Source: Apostichopus japonicus
Taxonomy: Eukaryota; Echinodermata; Holothuroidea; Aspidochirotida; Stichopodidae
Length of the DNA: 64,000 bases
Direction: 5' to 3'
Assembly (NCBI RefSeq): GCF_037975245.1
Contig: NC_092573.1
Coordinates: 24,707,265 to 24,771,264 of the forward strand
Shown here: piece by piece, positions 53,416-63,383 of the stretch
Layout: the number at the start of each line of letters is the position of its first letter
Numbering within the stretch: the first letter of the stretch is position 1
Translations under genes and position numbers: made by a program
The notes under the pieces: generated by a model
What the model saw: the letters and a program-made list of their open reading frames with translations, nothing else
The model's database searches: none
What the model was told of the DNA's origin: nothing

Positions 53416-54604
53416 CAGGGGCGTAGCGAAGGGGATTTTGTTGGGGGGGTGTGGAGAATTTGATTTGCCGACGGATCTGGAAGTGGTGACTGAAATGGGG
53501 GAGGGGGTGTCCCCCTCCCCTTTGGCAATTTTTTAGTTTTGAAACGTCCTTAGATGCAATCTGGTGCATATTTTAAGTCAAATTTGATTTGCCGACGGAT
53601 CTGGAAGTGGTGACTGAAATGGGGGAGGGGTCTAAGGGGAGGGGGTGTCCCCCTCCCCTTTGGCAATTTCTTAGTTTTGAAACGTCCTTAGATGCAATCT
53701 GGTGCATATTTTAAGTCAAATTTGATTTGCCGACGGATCTGGAAGTGGTGACTGAAATGGGGGTGTCCCCCTCCCCTTTGGCAATTTTTTAGTTTTGAAA
53801 CGTCCTTAGATGCAATCTGGTGCATATTTTAAGTCAAATTTGATTTGCCGACGGATCTGGAAGTGGTGACTGAAATGGGGGAGGGGTCTAATTTTTAGTT
53901 TTGAAACGTCCTTAGATGCAATCTGGTGTATATTTTAAGTCAAATTTGATTTGCCGACGGATCTGGAAGTGGTGACTGAAATGGGGGAGGGGTCTAATTT
54001 TTAGTTTTGAAACGTCCTTAGATGCAATCTGGTGTATATTTTAAGTCAAATTTGATTTGCCGACGGATCTGGAAGTGGTGACTGAAATGGGGGAGGGGTC
54101 TAATTTTTTAGTTTTGAAACGTCCTTAGATGCAATCTGATGTATATTTTAAGTCAAATTTGATTTGCCGACGGATCTGGAAGTGGTGACTGAAATGGGGG
54201 AGGGGTCTAAGGGGAGGGAGTGTCCCCCTCCCTTTTGGAAAATTTTTAGTTTTGAAACGTCCTTAGATGCAATCTGGTGCATATTTTAAGTCAAATTTGA
54301 TTTGCCGACGGATCTGGAAGTGGTGACTGAAATGGGGGAGGGGTCTAAGGGTAGGGGGTCTACCCCTCCCCTTTGGAAAAATTAGTTTGAACGTCCTAAG
54401 ATGCAATCTGGTGCATATTTTAAGTCAAATTTGGCACGGAAGAAGCTCCCGTTCTCCTTTTTCTATTCAGCTTTCCTTCTTTCTTCCCCTTCCGCTCTCT
54501 TCACCTTTTCTCCTTTTGCCGACAGACCCAAAATTTGCCGACAGCGACCAAATTATTGGGGGGGTGTGACACCCCCCCACACCCCCCCGCTCGCTACGCC
54601 CCTG
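53416..54604. mobile_element. Inner hAT-like non-autonomous element, 1189 bp, exact 8-bp TSD
   Basis: The ends caggggcgtagcga (53416-53429) and its complement tcgctacgcccctg (54591-54604) are perfect 14-bp inverted repeats. Both sides are flanked by the identical 8-mer agaatttt (53408-53415 and 54605-54612), a clean target-site duplication. It inserted into the outer element 53366-54917, so it is the younger insertion. It encodes no transposase. Most of its length is a tandem array (53459-54430). Its class is inferred from duplication length and end sequence. Confidence 0.85.
53459..54430 (+). repeat. Tandem array within the inner hAT-like element, 8 units
   Basis: Units begin tttgatttgccgacgg at 53459, 53583, 53721, 53839, 53944, 54051, 54158 and 54296, with lengths 124, 138, 118, 105, 107, 107, 138 and 134. 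Each holds atctggaagtggtgactgaa and gttttgaaacgtccttagat, then a gcaatctggtg(c/t)atatt block. Long units carry an additional G- and C-rich inverted block (gggggtgtccccctcccc) that short units lack. Copies are nearly identical elsewhere, implying recent expansion. Confidence 0.95.
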
Positions 54605-54925
54605 AGAATTTTAGAAGGGGCACTTCTCACAAAGGGAGCATTATAACACTTAACGGAGCGCCAAGATGTACAAATAAAAAATTTTGCTCAAAATGCTCCC
54701 ACGTTGCAGGTAGTAAGCAATAATAAGAGTACGGTATTATATTACGTAGCAGACGAACTTTCAGGGGAAAGTTTAAGATTGATAGCTTCTTTCTTCCTGA
54801 ACCTGAAAAGAGGGCTTTAATGATATTTCATGCTTTTCGTTAAATTTTATTGGGGTACTCAACGGGGGAGCGATCGCTCCCATTGCCCCCCTCCCCCCCC
54901 CCCCGGCTACGTCCCTGTGTATTGG

Positions 54926-55250
54926 TAATTGTCAATGTAATCGTTGAATAGAAGCAATGATTGCGGATGAAACATGACGTCACAGGCCAATTTTAATGTC
55001 AGGGTTTGATCAATGACGACTGTATTTCATATATTGTCTAGATCCTCGTACAAAGGGAATTTTGCTTAATACAAACGTGATTGCATGCACTGGCCGCCAT
55101 TTACATATGATATAGGCAAGAACAATCGCGTGACACATACGCAGTTTCTTGCTGTACGAGGAAGCCCTATTCACAGACAGTGTCTGCACGTAATTTATAT
55201 ATAATTTTTTATATATATTTATATAATTTATATATATATATATATATATG

Positions 55251-55335
<85 letters not shown>

Positions 55336-57494
55336 CCTAAAATAAGTTTTCCAGTTTAACTAACTAGTCAGCGTGTTCCTTTAAGTCTCTATACTGTATA
55401 TCAGTATTTTGACTTGGTTGTAAAGATTAAGGACTTTTTATGCTTTAGCCTGGCAGGCTACATCTCCGTTAATACTTAAATTGATCCACCAGTTCCCTGG
55501 AGAAAAAAGGGCAACTAGAATCTGGATCAGAATAAATGAGTTGAAATGGAAATAATTATATTCATTAATTAAACGAGGTAGAAAACACGGAACGTCGGTT
55601 TTACTTCTTCTTATACTGATTGCACTTAAACAGCAAAACATTACAAGTATACATCACTGATGCATGTCAACTGTGTGTAGCCGCTCAGCCTCCATTATTC
55701 AAAGATGTGTGTTGATGGCAAAATGCAAAAACTGTGTAAACTGTCACATCAAAGACTGAATTCATGTACGCCTTGTTGATATACTAATCCTTTACAAAAT
55801 AGGGAAAGTTTCTTGATGCAACTCGCAATTAGATATTGAATCCATATCAAAATAAAACATGGTAGACAGTTCCTTGTTTACAACGTATACATTTATATAT
55901 AGTTGTATTATTTTTCTATATAGGACACAAACAATTACACCTCATACCACTTCCCTCCGTGTCAGGTCCAACTCATTTAAAACGTAAAATGAAACATGGA
56001 GAGGTAACATATTTCAATGTGCGAGGTATAAATTAGACAACCACCCACCCAGTGACGTGGAAAGGATATTTAAACGAGAAGGCCCTCTAAATTTCCTCCC
56101 GACTGATTTGAGGTAGGAATGCGAGTCTTTATGGAACGGCCAAACCGGATCCAAGATTTTTTATAAAGGAGGGGAAAATGTGGTCCTGAGGCCGTTGAAG
56201 CCGAATCCCATATAGCTGGCATGGGGGAGGCTAGGGTCATACCCAAGAAGGAACTTAAAAGTTTAGAACGTCGAGTGGTCCATTGTGAGGCATATATATA
56301 TTAAGACTATAAATTAGGTCTAAATGCAAGTTTGAGCTTAGCCTAATAAATTCTTTTGAAGTTTTGTGTAAGGTTGAGAGAGGGTGTACACAAACCCAAC
56401 CCCTATCTCTCTGGATCTTGTCCTGATGGAATCCTGGGCCTCGAAGAATGGTCTCATTTTCTCCGGACTAGATGTAAACTGAGTACTTTTCCCTGACTGG
56501 CGATGGAGGTGATGGCCTTTGCCCCTCCCACCCCCCCCCATACCCACTCATCGCCTTGCGCACACCACTGTACCCACCTACATTACCCTCATCCAACTTA
56601 AAAGAGTAGCACCACTGAACGAAAGTGTTCATTTTGCCAGCTTACAATCAGCGTATAAAGCCCCCCCCCCCCCCCCTCACTCGCAGCAATCATGTTAAGA
56701 TAATGTATTTGCCAAAATTTGATCAACTATAAGATGTTATACATGGCGTCGTTATCTTAGCAGCGTGACTTTCCAAAAACAATTTCAAAGCAACAACAGC
56801 TATCGGGAAAATTTCTTTCGGTCAATTAACGAATGTCAATCACAGTTTGGGCATCATTCGGCAATTACCGGGAGTCCATGAGAGAACGTGCGCTGACCGC
56901 TGATCAATAAACTTATAGCAGTCACTTACTGTTGCTATATAGATTCGACGACAAAGAAGAAGACGCAAGATAGATAAGTCACTGAAAATCTAAAGATATC
57001 AAAGTAAGTTCATTTTTACTTTACTTTGGTAAATATTTGGAAACATCTGACGTGTTATTTGGTATTTATATTATTATATTTTTAGGCTACATTATTCATT
57101 AAATTTGTAGTAGATTTGTCCATCGTGTTTGGCCACGCTTGAACGATAAAATGTTTCGCTTAATAATAAAAAATAAATTAATAAAAACATGCCAGAATAT
57201 TATCAAGTTCGACTCAGTGCGACATGGTATTACTCATCCATATGCCTATATAGTTCCATTTTATAGAAATAGTGCATTATTCTCATGATACATTATTTGA
57301 TGGCTGTATAGCGGCTTTATTATGTTCAGCCCAGTACTGCTCGTAACTGAAGGATACACCGGATCTTACATAGCTCAGCCGGTTTGGCTACCACCAAGAA
57401 CTACTAACGCAACCGAACGAAAAAGGGAAAGGAAAGGACATTGCCGCCAAACGGTTTAATGAAACATTATAGGCTATCATTACATCTAACGGCT
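54926..57494. other. Gene-free stretch with long TA microsatellite
   Basis: No exon supported. A TA dinucleotide tract of more than 100 bases runs at about 55222-55334, preceded by TATA-rich low-complexity DNA from 55196. C runs occur at about 56533-56540 and 56660-56676. The segment 54945-54985 (gattgcggatgaaacatgac and following) resembles 53100-53135 on the other side of the hAT-like element. Confidence 0.5.
55196..55334. repeat. (TA)n microsatellite
   Basis: Nearly pure TA repeat for more than 100 bases with a few TATG interruptions near 55250. Such tracts are unstable and self-complementary. Assembly length here is likely approximate. Confidence 0.95.
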
Positions 57495-57560
57495 AACTTA
57501 CCCATAGGCGTAGGAGGCGGGGGGGCTGGGGGGGCTGCAGCCCCCCCAAACAAAATTTTT

Positions 57561-57840
57561 GGTGAAAATTCGGGCAATATGCTGAGAATTTTTCGGGCAC
57601 CTACTGAAAGAAGAAAAGTTTGCAATGTGTTTTTCAATTTTTTTTTTTTTGGGGGGGGGGGGTGAAAATTCGGGCAATATGCTGAGAATTTTTCGGGCAC
57701 CTACTGAAAGAAGAAAAGTTTGCAATGTGTTTTTCAATTTTTTTTTTTTTTGGGGGGGGGGGTGAAAATTCGGGCAATATGCTGAGAATTTTTCGGGCAC
57801 CTACGGAAAGAATAATAATTTGCAATGTTTTTTCAATGGT
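57561..57840 (+). repeat. 100-bp tandem repeat, 2.8 copies, inside the transposon
   Basis: Units start with ggtgaaaattcgggcaatat at 57561, 57661 and 57761. Each contains gctgagaatttttcgggcac, then ctactgaaagaagaaaag, and ends in a poly-T plus poly-G run (the third is cut short and diverges). The copies are almost identical. On the minus strand the repeat creates overlapping open frames that are repeat artefacts, not genes. Confidence 0.95.
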
Positions 57841-57938
57841 TAAACTGAAATTATTATTATCGTTATTATTGTGACGACTTCCCCAATAGTTATAACCAAT
57901 ATGGAATGGTAATAAGAGGGAAAATACAACCCAAATTT

Positions 57939-58084
57939 TTCGCGCGTTCCGCGCGCGTTTAACATCTTATTGTGCATGTCATATATGCATTCATCAGTTA
58001 TCGGCATGCAATGTAATAACCGATGAATGGCTATATGATAGCACATTAAGATTTTGAACGCGCGCGTAGCGCGCGAAAAATTTT
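57939..58084. repeat. CGCG-rich inverted repeat within the transposon
   Basis: The left arm begins aaatttttcgcgcg (about 57939). The right arm ends cgcgcgaaaaatttt (about 58084). They pair imperfectly over about 60 bases, including cgcgcg blocks, an atctta-type block and atgaatg near the centre. The arms could form a stable cruciform or hairpin. The CG density here is far above that of the window. Confidence 0.75.
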
Positions 58085-58155
58085 GGTAATATTTTTCGGG
58101 CAAGTCGTTACAGCCCCCCCAAATCAAATCAGGCTCCTACGCCTATGAACTTACC

Positions 58156-60577
58156 ATACTATAGGCCTTTGTGGTCACATGCGTATATTTAAATTATAAC
58201 ATAAGACACTCTGGATTGCCAATCTAATGCTATAGGGCGACTCGCTTGGTATTGTTTTGTGTTGAAGTTTGCTATAGCCTGGTCAAATACAGCTATCGAC
58301 AGGTACCAATGACCTAACATTATCAAGATGCATGTCTATAGACATAACCGTCATCGCATTTTAAAGTTCCATGCTATGTATTTTACGGTGTTTTATTCAC
58401 AAACTATTGTGATTTTTTGTGTTGTTGTTTATCCTTCCTTGACAGTAACAAGTTTGCGTGTTTCAACACTGGTGGGCGTGTAAATTCCCCACCCCCCCAC
58501 CCACCCCTCATCTTTCAAGTTCCCATTCCTTGCTCGTAGTTTGGTTAGACACCTCCGCACTGTTATCTTTGGTTCGATGGTCTTACTGCTCTGGTATAAT
58601 GATGTCAACATTTCGCTACGCCAGTCCTCTCACTCTTCTTCTTCTTCTTTTCCGAATTTGAAAAGAGTGAAAATAACGGGGAAATGGTAAAACCTACGCG
58701 TTTGTAACTACTGGATTTTGGACAATTTCGTCTTTCTAATCGACTTGCGTTACGTCACCATAATAGAGAGGCTAACAATGCTCGCCAGTACAAGCTATAA
58801 AAGTGGGGTTCTGGAGGATATGAGCAGAGGAGTTAATTAATATAACAAAAATAATAAAAACCGACGTAACGGCTTTGAAACGTCCAACGATTGAAGGGCC
58901 CCTCCGTCCATTTGCCCCCCCCCCCCACCCGCCCACTTGCGAACTCCTCTTGAAGGTCATTAGTATTTACTATTTAGTATAACAATCTTTCAAAATATGC
59001 TAACCGGGATGTTCCGAACCACCAAGTTTATTTAGGAGTGTATATCATGGCTCAACAATATGATGTGCGCAAAGTGTTTCAATGGTGGCAGTTAATGTGC
59101 AGGCAAACGTTAAAATTAAATCTCCGTGTTCTTTTTTTTTCTTCTATAACTCAGCATGCCCCTGGTATAATATGTTAGACAGGTAAAATTTCAGGCATCA
59201 CCATCATCATCATCATCGTGGGCACCATCCACGAACGCCGATAGGTTCAAACCAAATTCAAGTGTTTCTTACATTGGGATAAAACTGTTCATTTTATTCT
59301 TGACATATTTGTATTGAATTGTAACATATTGGTGTTATTTCTTACCAATTCACTTTGAAACATAACATATTGTTGTTTTGTTATCATTTCCTTGAGTATA
59401 TACGTTGACTTGTAATATGCTTATATTTGACTTTACATAATGATAGCTTTGTTTCAGACAACAATATGATGTACCTGGTGTTCCTTATATATAAATTAGT
59501 GGAGCTCAATCAATGTTGTAAACGTGCGGAATACGTTGAGTATAAAGTTTATGAGATATCACAAAAGGACGGAGCGATGTTAATGAGCTCAACACAGTTG
59601 CATAACTGAGTAAACCGCTCGTGCGAAAATAAAACCCCAAGAAAACCGCTTCTGATTGTTAAAACGTGCTCTTATTTGTTGATTTAAATTCACTACGCAA
59701 CTGCAAACAACTTGTATTTGTAGATTCATCTTACTGAATATAAAATTAATTGAACAACAAGAACGACTACAAAAACAGCAGTAGCTGATTTTTGTTTTAA
59801 ATTTTAATTTAGTGTTATTCAGTCGACAACCATCGTGCATGTATTTATTGCCGTTCAATTAATCCTGGAAAAGCTCGTGTCATTTTCTCTCACTTTCATC
59901 TCCACAAAAAAAAATCTTAACTTAAATACCAAATATTCATAGTCAACTTTCTTGTAAACAGACCAACCTTCATTTCGTAAACAGATCATAATTAAAGAGT
60001 CGCCGAGCAAGCCCGCGCAGCAAACCATTTCTCTCGAGTCGTATATAGGTATATAGACTATACTGTATCTGTAATCTTTCATTCTATATCTGACTGATAC
60101 AGCTATGAGATCCATTGCCGCTGTTCTCAAGACTGTCTCGTCCTCCCTCTGTATATACCCCGCCTGTATGACGCCTTGCCACAACAACGAGAAGGAACAG
60201 TTTGTAGGGAGGAGCATAATTGAGGAAGTTACAGAATATAATGTATAAAGTGAAATAGTGTTACACTATAGTATCATAGATAGACACTGGTTGTACCAAA
60301 ACAAAATTGACCGAGACTTTGCAAAATTTAGAAAATCATTTTTATAAGGTTCACTCAGTTTGAATCTAGGATAAGTTGACCTAAGCTGAGTGTTAATTGC
60401 TAAGGTCTCTCCGATCGTAATAATCATTTTCATTTACTATTTTATGATAATCGTTTTTAGATTTTTTAATTTTTTTTCCCATAATTTTCGTTAAGAAACA
60501 TTCGTTATTATGTTCTCCATGTATTGCTCATCCGCTGTTTTGTATCTTTTCACTCTCTTCACCTCTCTCTTATTTAG
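58156..60577. other. Gene-free stretch upstream of the receptor
   Basis: No supported exon. C runs lie at about 58489-58504 and 58914-58926. A (CAT)n-like run is at 59199-59216. The last 35 bases (60543-60577) are a strong pyrimidine tract ending in tatttag, a splice acceptor just before the receptor's start codon. The receptor probably has a non-coding first exon in or before this stretch. Confidence 0.5.
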
Positions 60578-60591
60578 ACTGCAACCTAAAT

Positions 60592-60969
60592 ATGGCGACA
60601 GAAATAACAACGTTTCCGAATGAGGGCGTCCTTGTTTCTGACAACGTTCGGGAGGTGACAACTATCAAGATGACCCAGTCGTCTCTGCCATTGGACGCAG
60701 ATGAAGACGATATTTTCTTCACTGAGACGGTCTGGTACAACCTCATTGTCCTCAGTGTTAACATTTTGGCAATATTCCTAAATGGTATCGTCATCTACAT
60801 CGTGGCACGATACCGCGAGATGAGAAACACCGTCACATTGTGTTTCGTTAATCTCGCGATAACCGACATCACCTTAGTGTTGAGTCAAATGGCTGGACCT
60901 CTCCGGAGGATCACAGGTTTCGACGTGAACAAGATCTTTGGATGCGGCAACGTTTATTATCTTCATGTA
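60592..60969 (+). CDS. Class A GPCR, coding exon 1 (residues 1-126)
   Basis: Seven-helix receptor of the rhodopsin class, acting at the plasma membrane; probable peptide or small-ligand receptor, subfamily not recognised. This exon holds an acidic extracellular N-terminus of about 47 residues without N-glycosylation sequons, TM1 (about 49-72, with LNGIVIYIV; N64 = 1.50), TM2 (about 81-103, NLAITD; D92 = 2.50) and the start of TM3 with C118 (3.25), the usual disulphide partner of loop 2. The ATG at 60592 has A at -3 and G at +4. Two donors are possible at the end; gta|gtaagc at 60970 is chosen because it gives exactly 24 residues from C118 to the aspartate of DRY, the canonical spacing. The reading frame hits a stop shortly after if unspliced. 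Confidence 0.92.
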
Positions 60970-61521
60970 GTAAGCCATTTCATTATGACGTCATAATATA
61001 TGCATAATTTAGTTAACCCGTCGAGTAAGTGCAATACTGAAAACAAACGGCTGACTTTCAAATCCATGCTTAACCTCTCCACAGATGGAATTACATCATG
61101 CGTGCTCTGAGCGATGTATCTGTCTAAAGATCGGTAACCTATAGTTAGCCTCAATTCAGTCGTAAACGATAAATCCGGTCTTGAGGTCCGTTTTGTTCAC
61201 AAACTAGGCTGTGACATGTCTATCATGTTAAACTTGGTTGTATGTTGCCAAAACAAGCAAAGATTTACAAATTATGTATATCATGGTGTTGAATGGTTTC
61301 TGCCAAATCAGTTCTGATGGTGAGTGAAAGGTCACATTCAAACGTATGAACCATGCAGGCACTTTAAGTTGACAACAAAGTCCTGGAAGATGGTATATTA
61401 ACATTACTTGAAAAAAGCGGAATGCTATTTCTGCTCGGCCTCATAATTGTACTTTTTGCCTATTTCAGAGACAAAAAAATCGATCTGTGGCCTTTTCAAT
61501 AGATCGTATTTCTCTTTCCAG
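60970..61521 (+). other. GPCR intron 1 (552 bp)
   Basis: GT-AG intron in phase 0. The donor is gtaagc. The acceptor is tatttctctttccag, ending at 61521. It cuts TM3 between C3.25 and the DRY motif. No other feature was seen inside. Confidence 0.88.
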
Positions 61522-61657
61522 GTAACCATTTTTGCTACAGGGATGACAATGACATTCCTTGCCTTTGACCGCTACCGGATTATCTCAAAGCCCCTAGAAA
61601 GCATCAAGAATAGGACCAGTTTGAAGATAATGTTGTCGTTCGTTGCTATTTGGTTAC
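61522..61657 (+). CDS. Class A GPCR, coding exon 2 (residues 127-171)
   Basis: This exon encodes the rest of TM3 (VTIFATGMTMTFLAF), the G-protein-coupling DRY motif (D142-R143-Y144) and intracellular loop 2 (RIISKPLESIKNRTSLK). It ends inside TM4 with W170, the conserved 4.50 tryptophan. It ends at tggttac|gtaagt in phase 1, and the leucine codon is completed by TG at the start of exon 3. The open frame upstream of 61522 is intronic. The small size and the phase match on both sides make this exon secure. Confidence 0.92.
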
Positions 61658-63383
61658 GTAAGTAAATTTAAACGAAATTAGTAACTTTTTAGTTGTTCTG
61701 TTTGTGTTTTATTCAACTATATGCATAGCGATTGAAACCGCCGCTTTGAAAGTTATGACGATGTAATTTTCAGTGGTTTCCTGCAGATTAATGATCGCAT
61801 CACACGGGATTACGTCATACTAACGTAGCTACATCACAGCGGCATCATAGGCTAGGTTGTATAACTCTATATAGTTATTGTTTGTTAGGCGAAAATGGTT
61901 TCTGTTTGATATTCAACATCCTATTTCACGTTTTGAACATTTCAATGTTTCAACGTTGACTTTACACCCACAACTGATTGCCAATTTTCCGAAATATTAA
62001 AACAGCACTAAACCCCACCCCATCCCCCCCCCCCAAAAGAAGAAGAAAAAGACGCAAAAAAAAGGGATATGCATTTGAGTGATAGTCTGTTCCGCAGCAA
62101 TCCGTGTTTCCCGCCCTTTTCCCTCCTCCACCAACCGCATCTGCTCGTTTTCTATTCCTGTGAGGGGTTGGGTTATGGTCGGTTTGGGCCGGGTGGGTTG
62201 AGGTGGGGTGGTAGTAGGTAATGTGAAAGTGGAGGTCACGAAGGTGGGGGATGGGAGATGAGGACACCCATTAGCCGTCATGGCAATGACGCACTTATTA
62301 TTACATTGACTGTCTCGTTGACATGCAGACGTCGGTATATATCGAAGGTTCTTGCTAGAAAGACTCATATACGTCTATAAGTTTTGAAGTATAAAGTGAA
62401 AGTATTTACCAATGATATGCTATAGAAAGAAACATACGGTAACAACTTCTGGAGTGTTTCAAGGAAATTTAACCAAGTCTTTATATTCCATATTCCTCCC
62501 TTGTGTGTGTGACACACAGCAATTAAAAATAATGATTACACTGTCGTGAAGTAAATTGTTCCCGTGAGATCTATGTCAGAATTGTCAATATTCTAAGCCC
62601 GCACTTTATTGTCACAGTTACGTTAATTGCATAAGGCTATATCGGATAGAAAGTGCATTTCATGAACAGAATAGCAGACACAAACAGAAAAAAACATCCT
62701 TCACAAAGAAAACAAATCCCTATGGATATTTATACTAGCGAGTGGGTGCATGATTGGGCCCCACGGAGTTACCGTCGTTATTATGCATACTGTATTACAC
62801 TTAATGATTAATAATGAGGTATACGGTACCGCCTGGGCATGAGTTTACCCCCCCCCCCCCAAAAAAAAAACACAAAAAAGACGGATGTAAGGGACTGGTG
62901 GTGATCGAGTCGGGAGGGGCTGCGGGAGGTGGTGTTGAAAGCCTTAGTAGAGGTTTGGCAAGGACGATTTACTTATACGATCAAAATCCAATGCGGAAAC
63001 TTTGAGCATTGGTTTGAGAATGTCAAAAGTGGGCAATTTTTACAATATCTTAGTTTATCTCGGCTCTTCTAACTTAGAACTCGAGTGAGCCGAGAGTAAT
63101 GCTTCTGTCATGATTTTGCATGAGGTATAGCACACACACAATCAGTGTTAAAGAAAACAAAAAGAACAAAAACGACTGGTGCAAGGATTTTTAAGAGACG
63201 CAGAAATTATTCCGACTATATAGAGCAATATATCTGAGTATAGTCTGTCTGGACAATCTTAAAAGCACACCTATTTTGGTTTTGGCAAAGAACACACTGT
63301 ACAAACTATATGTATTGCATGTTCCCAGTGAATCAAAGAGGCCATGTTTTTCATTTGTTTCTTGTCTTGTCTTTCTGTTACAG
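61658..63383 (+). other. GPCR intron 2 (1726 bp)
   Basis: GT-AG intron in phase 1. The donor is gtaagt. The acceptor is ctttctgttacag, ending at 63383. It contains C-plus-A runs at 62024-62041 and 62849-62872 and a G-rich plus-strand patch at about 62160-62260 that could form quadruplexes. Short open frames inside it have no support. Confidence 0.88.

Larger units (their letters stand above)
53366..54917. mobile_element. Outer hAT-like non-autonomous element, 1552 bp
   Basis: The left end is cagggacgtagcc (53366-53378) and the right end is its complement ggctacgtccctg (54905-54917), a 13-bp perfect terminal inverted repeat followed by G- or C-rich subterminal runs. The flanks are ggcattgg (53358-53365) and tgtattgg (54918-54925), 6 of 8 identical, which fits a decayed 8-bp target duplication. 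An 8-bp duplication and ends of CAGGGNCGTAGC form are typical of hAT transposons. No transposase frame is present. A second element sits inside it at 53416-54604. Confidence 0.75.
57503..58147. mobile_element. Non-autonomous DNA transposon, 645 bp, exact 8-bp TSD
   Basis: The left end cataggcgtaggaggc and the right end ggctcctacgcctatg are inverted repeats of 16 bases with one mismatch. Both are flanked by the identical 8-mer aacttacc (57495-57502 and 58148-58155), a target-site duplication of the hAT length. Inside are G runs, a three-copy 100-bp tandem repeat (57561-57840) and an inverted repeat rich in CGCG (57939-58084). There is no transposase frame. It was most likely mobilised by an hAT-type enzyme encoded elsewhere. 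Confidence 0.85.

Noticed and set aside
53342-54723. Short open frames in the hAT-like nest
   Set aside because: They are made of G/C-rich terminal sequence and array units. None resembles a transposase.
57441-57825. Overlapping open frames with proline- or glycine-rich stretches
   Set aside because: They are translations of the 100-bp tandem repeat and G runs inside the transposon. The same peptide recurs with the repeat period.
61962-62368. Two overlapping minus-strand open frames of 101 and 123 codons
   Set aside because: They lie within the receptor's second intron, are dominated by threonine/proline low complexity and a C run, and have no domain.
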